This document shows positions 34,050 through 39,719 of a stretch of 39,719 nt of DNA, one piece after another. This stretch comes from Candidatus Dactylopiibacterium carminicum. GTDB lineage: Bacteria; Pseudomonadota; Gammaproteobacteria; Burkholderiales; Rhodocyclaceae. The position numbers were made by a program, and so were the translations under genes. Under the pieces are notes generated by a model. That model did no database searches, was not told the origin of the DNA, and was given only the letters and a program-made list of their open reading frames with translations. The stretch is from positions 1-39,719 of the forward strand of contig NZ_MDUX01000031.1 in NCBI RefSeq assembly GCF_014736495.1, read 5' to 3'. Each line of letters starts with the position of its first letter. Position 1 is the first letter of the stretch.

Positions 34050-35687
34050 CTACATGCCCAGATACTGAGGGCCGCTGCCCCCCTCGGGCGGCGTCCAGAG
34101 CAGGCTGTACTCGGGGTCGTTGAGTTCGCAGGCCTTGCAGTGCAGGCAGTTCTGCGCGTCGATGCGCACGCTGCCCGCTTCCAGCTCATAGACACCTGCC
34201 GGGCAATAGCGCGTCTCCGGCGCGGCAAAACGCACGATGCGCGCGGCTTCCTCCTGCGGCGTGTTGCGCCGTTTCAGATGGGTCGGCTGATCGTGATCGT
34301 GGCTGATGTTGGAGAGCATCAGCGAGCCAATGCGGTCGAAGGTCAGCACGTTGTCCGGCCGCAGCGCGGGCCGGGGCGAGAAGCCCTTGGCCGGCTTCAT
34401 GCCCTGACGCGAGGAGCCGGGATGCGTCAGCGTCCAGGGCATGCGTACGCCCATTGCCAGCAGCCACATCTCGGCGCCACTCAGCATCGAGCCCAATGCA
34501 GATCCGCAACGTGACAGCAAGGGTTTCACGTTGCGCGTCTCGCGCAGCTCGCGTCCCACCCAGGAGGCCGACAAGGCCTCGGCGTAGTCGCCCAGTTCAT
34601 CGTGTTGCCGTCCTTCCGCCAGCGCGGTCGCCACGGCCTCGGCGGCGAGCATGCCGGACTTCATCGCGGTATGGATACCCTTCAGGCGCAGCACGTTCAT
34701 GAAGCCTGCGGCACAGCCCAGCAAGGCACCACCGGGGAACACCGTGCGCGGCAGCGACTGCAGGCCGCCTTCGCTGATCGATCGTGCGCCGTAGGCGATG
34801 CGCTCCCCGCCCTCGAGCAACGCGGCGATACGCGGATGTGTCTTGAGGCGCTGCATTTCCTCGAATGGCGAGAGGTAAGGGTCGCTGTAGCCGAAATGCG
34901 TGACCAGCCCCACGGCGATCAGATCCTCGCCATAGTGGTAGACGAAGCCGCCACCGCCGGCCGCCCGGCCCAGCGGCCAGCCCAGCGTGTGGGTCACGGT
35001 GCCAGGGCGATGCTTTGCGTGCGGGATGCGCCAGACCTCCTTCACGCCCAGACCGAACTGGCCTTCACCCACGCCAGCGCGCAGGCCGTGGCGCGCCTCG
35101 ACTTCACGCGTCACCGAGCCGCCCGCGCCCTCGGCGAGCAGGGTGTAGCGCGCGCGGATCTCAATGCCGGGCGTGAAGCGATCGGTCTGCTCGCCAGCAC
35201 GATTGACGCCCATGTCGCCGGTGATCACGCCCGTCAGCCGCCCCTGCTCGTCGAAGCAGGCCGCCACGGCTCCGAAGCCCGGATACAGCTCCACGCCAAG
35301 GGCTTCGGCCTGTTCCGCCAGCCAGCGACACAACTCGCCCAGGCTGCCGACATAGCAGCCCTTGTTGTCGACCTGCGGCGGCAAGCTGAAATGCGGCGCC
35401 TTCAGGGCCTGATTACGTGTCAACCAGAGGAATTCGTCCGTTTTCACGGGCATGGTCAATGGCGCGCCCTGGCTACGCCAGTCGGGCAACAGTTCGTCCA
35501 GCGCCACGGGATCGATCACGGCGCCGGAAAGCACGTGCGCCCCCACCTGGGCGGCTTTTTCCAGCACGCAGACCGACAGCTCCCGGCCCTGCTGCTGCGC
35601 CAGCTGGCGCAGGCGGATCGCGGCGGAAAGGCCGGCTGCACCGGCGCCGACGATCAACACGTCGTATTCGATGATGTCTCGATTCAT
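34050..35687 (-). CDS. Electron transfer flavoprotein-ubiquinone oxidoreductase
   Basis: ETF-QO passes electrons from reduced ETF to ubiquinone at the inner membrane. The 545-residue protein has the N-terminal FAD site VGAGAAGLSAA (13-23), the family segments GAHVLSGAVIDP and GCAAGFMNVLRLKGIHTAMKSG, and a C-terminal [4Fe-4S] ferredoxin part (CPAGVYE ... NCLHCKACELNDP). It is the fused form; FixC/FixX would be two proteins. The ATG at 35687 is the family start. It lies 10 bases behind the LysR-type regulator on the same strand and may be co-transcribed with it. Confidence 0.95.
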   Translation of the reverse strand: MNRDIIEYDVLIVGAGAAGLSAAIRLRQLAQQQGRELSVCVLEKAAQVGAHVLSGAVIDPVALDELLPDWRSQGAPLTMPVKTDEFLWLTRNQALKAPHFSLPPQVDNKGCYVGSLGELCRWLAEQAEALGVELYPGFGAVAACFDEQGRLTGVITGDMGVNRAGEQTDRFTPGIEIRARYTLLAEGAGGSVTREVEARHGLRAGVGEGQFGLGVKEVWRIPHAKHRPGTVTHTLGWPLGRAAGGGGFVYHYGEDLIAVGLVTHFGYSDPYLSPFEEMQRLKTHPRIAALLEGGERIAYGARSISEGGLQSLPRTVFPGGALLGCAAGFMNVLRLKGIHTAMKSGMLAAEAVATALAEGRQHDELGDYAEALSASWVGRELRETRNVKPLLSRCGSALGSMLSGAEMWLLAMGVRMPWTLTHPGSSRQGMKPAKGFSPRPALRPDNVLTFDRIGSLMLSNISHDHDQPTHLKRRNTPQEEAARIVRFAAPETRYCPAGVYELEAGSVRIDAQNCLHCKACELNDPEYSLLWTPPEGGSGPQYLGM

Positions 35688-35697
35688 GGGTCTGCCT

Positions 35698-36645
35698 TCA
35701 AGGAACCGGGGTCAGGACAATGTCGTCGGTGGACGTGGCATTGCCGGTGAAGTCGCGGATATGCCCGATCAACAGAGCGAGCCCTCCGCTGATGTACTTG
35801 TCGCGATGATGAATGATGTAGAAGGATCGGCGCAGGTCCAGATCCGGCACGTTGATCGGTACCAGACTGCCGCGCCGGAAAGCGTCACGCAAGGCCAAAC
35901 GCGAGATGCAGCCCAGCCCGAGGCCCGCCTCCACCGCGCGCTTGATGGCTTCGGTGTGCTCCAGCTCCAGCCGCACGGCCAGACGATGACGATCTTCGCC
36001 GAAGGCGTGCTCGACCGCGCTGCGCGTGCCGGAGCCGGGCTCGCGCAGTATCCAGTTGCAGTCCAACACCTCTTCCCGGCTCACTGTCTGGCGCCCGGCC
36101 AGCGGATGCCCGGGGGCCGCGAACACCACCAGTTCGTCGCGCAGCCATTGTTCGACTACTACGTCCGGATGCTGGAAATTGCCTTCGACCAGCCCCAGGT
36201 CCAGCTCAAAACGGGCTACGGCAGCCACGATGTCGGTCGAGTTGTGCACCGTCAGATGTACACGCGAATCCGGGCGCTGCTGCAGGAAATCCGCCAGGAA
36301 CAAAGTGGCCAGATAATTGCCGATGGTAAGGCTGGCCCCCAGATTGAGCGGCCCCAACGCGGTCTGTGCGCCCAGGGCGTTTTCCAGCCCGCGCGCGCGG
36401 TCCAGGATCTCCATGGCGTGCGGCAGCAGCCAGCGCCCGGTGTCGTTCATGCGCAGGCTCTTGCCGACGCGGTCGAACAGCACCTGGGAATAGGATTTCT
36501 CCAGCTCGGCGAGCGCCGTGCTGGTGGCCGACTGGCTGAGTGCCAGGCGCTCGGCCGCGCGGCTGGCCGAGCCGGTCTGCGCCACCGCGACGAAGATCTC
36601 AAGTTGCCTGAGCGTGAATTTTATATCAATCCAATTAATAAGCAA
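35698..36645 (-). CDS. LysR-family transcriptional regulator
   Basis: A 315-residue regulator with the N-terminal winged helix-turn-helix (TLRQLEIFVAVAQTGSASRAAERLALSQSATSTALAELE, shown only as the family core) and a periplasmic-binding-protein-like effector domain (about 100-300). The start is unusual: no ATG or GTG lies near the family N-terminus, and TTG at 36645 is the best candidate. It is divergent from etfB across an AT-rich 82-base gap containing an ATC-N9-GAT palindrome, the normal layout for a LysR regulator and its target. The effector is unknown. Confidence 0.9.
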   Translation of the reverse strand: MLINWIDIKFTLRQLEIFVAVAQTGSASRAAERLALSQSATSTALAELEKSYSQVLFDRVGKSLRMNDTGRWLLPHAMEILDRARGLENALGAQTALGPLNLGASLTIGNYLATLFLADFLQQRPDSRVHLTVHNSTDIVAAVARFELDLGLVEGNFQHPDVVVEQWLRDELVVFAAPGHPLAGRQTVSREEVLDCNWILREPGSGTRSAVEHAFGEDRHRLAVRLELEHTEAIKRAVEAGLGLGCISRLALRDAFRRGSLVPINVPDLDLRRSFYIIHHRDKYISGGLALLIGHIRDFTGNATSTDDIVLTPVP

Positions 36646-36662
36646 TATATTTATTTATTTAT

Positions 36663-36679
36663 TATCTATTTTGTAGATA
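36663..36679. promoter_or_regulatory. Probable LysR operator between the regulator and etfB
   Basis: A perfect palindrome TATCTA-N5-TAGATA whose core is ATC-N9-GAT, a known LysR-type recognition pattern. It overlaps the region where the etfB -35 box would be (a TAGAAT -10-like box lies at 36693-36698), so direct control of etfBA-fpr is likely. Confidence 0.7.
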
Positions 36680-36727
36680 TTCTAGCCCGCCTTAGAATCT
36701 CGAACAAGCCAACAGAGAGGAAGCAGG

Positions 36728-37480
36728 ATGAAAGTCATCGTAGCCATCAAACGGGTGGTCGATCCGAATGTGCAGGTACGCCCCGATGCCGCCGGCCAGG
36801 CGGTAGACCTGTCGGGCGCACGCATGAGCATCAACCCGTTCGACGAAAACGCACTGGAAGAAGCGATCCGCCTCAAGGAGCGCGGCGTCGCCAGCGAAGT
36901 CATCGCCGTCTCTTTCGGCGAGACCGGCGTTCAGGAATCCCTGCGCCAGGCGCTGGCGCTGGGCGCCACGCGCGCCATCTGGGGTCAGGTCTCCGGCCCG
37001 CTGGATCAACTCGCCGTGGCACGATTGCTGCAGCATCTGGCCGTGCGCGAAGGTGCCTCGCTGGTGCTGCTGGGCAAGCAGGCCATCGACGAGGACGCCG
37101 GCCAGACCGCGCAGATGCTCGCCGCCCTGCTCGACTGGACGCAGGCCATCGCCGTCTCCAGGCTGGAAATCGACGGCACGCAATTGAAAGCACAACGTGA
37201 AGTGGATGGCGGCGTCGAGGAACTGGAAGCCGATCTGCCGACAGTGATCTCCGCCGACCTGCGCCTGAATGCGCCGCGCTTCGTGAAGTTGCCCGATCTG
37301 ATGAAGGCCAAGCGCCTACCCATCGAAACGCTGGACTGCGCCGCGCTGGGGCTGGACCTCTCGCCCCGCTTCAAGCTGCAACGCGTAGAAACGCCACCGC
37401 CCCGGCCGGCCGGCAGGCCTGTCGGCTCGGTAAGCGAGCTGGTGCAGAAGCTGCGCGAGGAAACGGGGGTGGTCGCATGA
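36728..37480 (+). CDS. etfB: Electron transfer flavoprotein beta subunit
   Basis: EtfB holds AMP and forms the ETF heterodimer with EtfA. The 250-residue protein starts MKVIVAIKRVVDPNVQVR and has MSINPFDENALEEAIRLKE and GKQAIDEDAGQTAQMLAALLDW (signature loop). The N-terminus is of the classical respiratory ETF type rather than the bifurcating FixA type, which agrees with the neighbouring ETF-QO; this is a judgement from sequence pattern. A GAGAGGA site precedes the ATG. Its stop overlaps the etfA start as ATGA. Confidence 0.94.
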   Translation: MKVIVAIKRVVDPNVQVRPDAAGQAVDLSGARMSINPFDENALEEAIRLKERGVASEVIAVSFGETGVQESLRQALALGATRAIWGQVSGPLDQLAVARLLQHLAVREGASLVLLGKQAIDEDAGQTAQMLAALLDWTQAIAVSRLEIDGTQLKAQREVDGGVEELEADLPTVISADLRLNAPRFVKLPDLMKAKRLPIETLDCAALGLDLSPRFKLQRVETPPPRPAGRPVGSVSELVQKLREETGVVA

Positions 37481-38409
37481 GCACGCTCGTCATCGCCGAA
37501 TTCTCCGCCGCCGGCGTCAGCCGCGCCACGCGCCAGGTCGTCACCGCCGCCCAGCACTGGGGGGCTCCGGTAGATCTGCTGCTCGTCGGCCCCGCCGATA
37601 CCGCCGCGCACACCCGCATCACCGGCGTGCGCAGCGTGCTGCACGCCGACGCACCGCATCTGGCCCAGCCCGTGGCCGAAGATCTCGCACGCCTGCTCGA
37701 AACGCTCGCCGGGGAATATGAAGTCATCCTCGCGCCGCACAACAGCCTGGCGCGCAATGCCCTGCCCCGCCTGGCCGCACGCCGTGGCGTCGGCATGATC
37801 AGCGATGCCGTGGCGCTGCTCGGCCCGCGCACCTATCAGCGCCCGCTGTATGCCGGCAATCTGCTGGCCACGGTGGAAAACCAGCCCGGCCTGCAACTGC
37901 TTACGGTGCGTGCCTCCCGCTTCGCCATCGCCGGCGATGAAGGTCAGGCGCAGATCCGCACGCTGGAAACCACACCTGCCGACGGACGCAGCCGCGTCAC
38001 CGGCCGGCACAGTGCCAGCAGCGGCCGCCCCGAACTGGGCAGCGCGCGCGTGGTCGTCTCCGGTGGCCGTTCGCTGGGCAGCGAAGCGCAATTCAATACC
38101 GTGCTGGCGCCACTGGCGGACCGTCTCGGTGCCGCGCTGGGCGCCACCCGCGCCGCCGTCGATGCCGGCTACGCGCCGAACGAATGGCAGGTCGGCCAGA
38201 CCGGCACCATCGTTGCCCCCGATCTCTACATCGCCATCGGCATCTCCGGCGCCGTGCAGCACACCGCCGGCATCAAGGACAGCAAGGTGATCGTGGCCAT
38301 CAACCAGGATCCCGACGCCCCGATCATGCAGATCGCCGACTACACCCTGACCGCAGACCTGTTCGAAGCCGTGCCCGAACTGGTGCGCCAACTTGCCCCC
38401 AAGGATTGA
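37477..38409 (+). CDS. etfA: Electron transfer flavoprotein alpha subunit
   Basis: EtfA carries the redox-active FAD of ETF. The 310-residue protein has the N-terminal Rossmann-like part and the FAD domain with GATRAAVDAGYAPNEWQVGQTG, IAIGISGAVQH and DPDAPIMQIADYTLTADLFE, the classical EtfA FAD signature. It is translationally coupled to etfB (ATGA) and followed 3 bases later by the ferredoxin-NADP reductase gene. Confidence 0.95.
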   Translation: MSTLVIAEFSAAGVSRATRQVVTAAQHWGAPVDLLLVGPADTAAHTRITGVRSVLHADAPHLAQPVAEDLARLLETLAGEYEVILAPHNSLARNALPRLAARRGVGMISDAVALLGPRTYQRPLYAGNLLATVENQPGLQLLTVRASRFAIAGDEGQAQIRTLETTPADGRSRVTGRHSASSGRPELGSARVVVSGGRSLGSEAQFNTVLAPLADRLGAALGATRAAVDAGYAPNEWQVGQTGTIVAPDLYIAIGISGAVQHTAGIKDSKVIVAINQDPDAPIMQIADYTLTADLFEAVPELVRQLAPKD

Positions 38410-38412
38410 ATC

Positions 38413-39189
38413 ATGAGCGTACTTGCCACCGAAACTGTCACCGAAGTCCATCACTGGAACGAAACCCTGTTCAGCTTCAAGACCACGCGCGACCCCGGCC
38501 TGCGCTTCGCCAACGGCCAGTTCGTGATGATCGGCCTGGAAACCGAAACCCGCCCGCTGCTGCGCGCCTACAGCATCGCCAGCGCCAACTACGAGGAAAA
38601 CCTCGAATTCTTCAGCATCAAGGTGCAGAACGGCCCGCTCACCTCGCGCCTGCAACACCTCAAGCCCGGCGACCAGATCTTCGTCAGCCGCAAGCCCACC
38701 GGCACGCTGATCATCGACGACCTGAACCCGGGCCGGAACCTCTTCCTGCTCGCCACCGGCACCGGCCTCGCCCCCTTCCTCAGCATCATCAAGGATCCGG
38801 AAACCTACGAGCGCTTCGACAAGGTCATCCTCACCCACGGTGTGCGCCACGTCAGTGAGCTGGCCTACACGCAGATCATCCAGGAAGAGCTGCCCAACCA
38901 TGAATTCCTGGGCGAATACGTGCGCGAGAAGCTGCTCTACTACCCCACGGTCACACGCGAGCCCTTCCGCAACCAGGGCCGCCTCACCACGCTGCTCGAC
39001 AACGGCAAGCTCTGCGCCGACCTCGGCATTCCCCAGATCGACGGCGCCCACGACCGCGCCATGATCTGCGGCAGCTCGGCCATGCTCAAAGACCTTTCCG
39101 ACCTGCTCGACGCACGCGGCTTCAAGGTCTCGCCGAACATCGGCGCCCCCGGTGACTACGTGATCGAACGCGCCTTCGTCGAGAAGTAA
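38413..39189 (+). CDS. fpr: Ferredoxin-NADP(+) reductase
   Basis: Fpr moves electrons between NADPH and ferredoxin or flavodoxin. The 258-residue protein has the FAD-binding RAYSIAS motif, the NADP-binding LATGTGLAPFLS segment, the GTLIIDDL loop and the C-terminal subclass I ending (GDYVIERAFVEK). Its length fits the bacterial Fpr type. It directly follows etfA with a 3-base gap and is presumably co-transcribed. This is an unusual partner for ETF and raises the idea of a shared ferredoxin/ETF electron pool. Confidence 0.94.
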   Translation: MSVLATETVTEVHHWNETLFSFKTTRDPGLRFANGQFVMIGLETETRPLLRAYSIASANYEENLEFFSIKVQNGPLTSRLQHLKPGDQIFVSRKPTGTLIIDDLNPGRNLFLLATGTGLAPFLSIIKDPETYERFDKVILTHGVRHVSELAYTQIIQEELPNHEFLGEYVREKLLYYPTVTREPFRNQGRLTTLLDNGKLCADLGIPQIDGAHDRAMICGSSAMLKDLSDLLDARGFKVSPNIGAPGDYVIERAFVEK

Positions 39190-39231
39190 GTCCCCGCCGT
39201 TCGCTGCCTGTCCGATTCTTTCGAATCGACA

Positions 39232-39303
39232 TCATCCCGGCGAAAGCCGGGATCCAAAGGCTTTGGAAGAAAGCACCGGATTCCGGCTCTCGCCGGAATG
39301 ACG
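39232..39303. repeat. Inverted pair of TCATCCCGGCGAAAGCCGGGATCC-like palindromes
   Basis: Unit 1 (39232-39255) is a hairpin CCCGGC-GAAA-GCCGGG. Unit 2 (about 39277-39302) is the same kind of unit on the other strand, with TTCCGGC/GCCGGAA arms. The pair has the layout of a small non-autonomous repeat found in many proteobacterial genomes, whose translation contains the well-known WIPAFAGM peptide. Confidence 0.8.
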
Positions 39304-39376
39304 ATGGGAGCCGACCGACCGGGGCGGAGCCGCCAAGGGTTCCGCCTCGCATCCTGGGTACAAAGTTGTAATAGAC

Positions 39377-39409
39377 GGGCCGCACGCCGCAAGGCTGCGG
39401 CCCTTTTTT
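39377..39409 (+). terminator. Terminator downstream of fpr
   Basis: The stem GGGCCGCA / TGCGGCCC extends inward through GCC-GCAA-GGC and is followed by TTTTTT. It is the probable end of the etfB-etfA-fpr transcript, which then also carries the palindromic repeat pair. Confidence 0.87.
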
Positions 39410-39719
39410 CGTGCGCCACACGCAGGGCGTCCCTTCGAACGCACCAGACAAGCATCCGTCATTCGCCCCAAACGCTCCGCAACATTCGACGGGAAAAGCG
39501 CCAAGAAGCCGCTGGCGTCACCTTGATGCCCATGGTTTTATTTGTCATGATGAGGCCAGTCACGGAAACGAATTTTTAAATAGTCAAAGACTTGCCATTG
39601 CGGGTCGTTTTGACAAATAAACCTTTATTGCCTCGTTTTGAGGTCTACTTCACGTTAGCCATGCTAGAGCCTGTTCACAGTATCCGGAATGTGTTTACAT
39701 TCTGGAATTTGGGTGTGAG

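Larger units (their letters stand above)
39190..39719. other. Right-end non-coding region
   Basis: About 530 bases without a supportable gene. It contains an inverted pair of palindromic repeats (39232-39303), the fpr terminator (39377-39409) and then an AT-rich stretch from about 39530 to the end, unlike the rest of the window. A short hairpin GAATGT-GTTT-ACATTC lies near 39685-39700. The next gene lies beyond the window. Confidence 0.5.

Overview
The window looks like the chromosome of a GC-rich, nitrogen-fixing betaproteobacterium, perhaps related to the Rhodocyclales or Nitrosomonadales. That placement is an inference from gene content: a short proteobacterial phosphoribulokinase, an aceE-aceF-lpdA pyruvate dehydrogenase operon whose E3 carries a lipoyl domain, nifENX with accessory genes, nifUS, a FixL/FixJ-like pair and an ETF/ETF-QO module. 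No phage, IS element or CRISPR array was seen.

Layout. 112-1796 (minus): an inositol-monophosphatase-family gene translationally coupled to phosphoribulokinase. 1903-6018 (plus): rsmE, argA, a PAS-PAS-GGDEF membrane protein and yacG. 6034-13640 (minus): a nif block in two transcription units. The first is nifE-nifN-nifX, an RseC-like gene, a DUF269 gene, a CCE_0567-type gene, fdxB and a small broken Cys-rich gene. The second is nifU-nifS. Each unit is preceded by a GG-N10-GC sigma-54 promoter and an exact TGT-N10-ACA NifA site. nifHDK are not in the window. 13779-15350 (minus): a TfoX-domain protein and a thiolase. 15658-21863 (minus): aceE, aceF and lpdA, with a terminator-like hairpin in the aceE leader. 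22268-25007 (plus): sensor kinase and FixJ-type regulator, divergent from aceE. 25141-28137: an M20 amidohydrolase, a TonB-like protein, a cold-shock protein and a low-Mr tyrosine phosphatase. 28206-31590: uvrB divergent from an aromatic/aspartate aminotransferase. 31979-33861: a thioredoxin-like protein, an exported AsmA-like protein and tRNA-Asn. 34050-39189: ETF-QO and a LysR regulator on minus, divergent from etfB-etfA-fpr on plus.

How the genes fit together. The nifE unit encodes the FeMo-cofactor scaffold NifEN, the carrier NifX and a nif-type 2x[4Fe-4S] ferredoxin. The nifUS unit encodes the Fe-S supply pair. Both units appear to be under NifA/sigma-54 control. An RseC-family membrane protein inside the nifENX unit suggests a tie to membrane-driven ferredoxin reduction. 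At the right end, ETF, ETF-QO and a ferredoxin-NADP reductase form an electron-transfer locus with its own LysR regulator and a clear palindromic operator candidate.

Main oddities. nifU carries an in-frame amber codon at position 34, directly before scaffold Cys35. The adjacent small gene is frameshifted. An intrinsic terminator lies inside the 3' coding end of the GGDEF gene. A family of heptamer repeats sits in three intergenic gaps, two of them as inverted arms.
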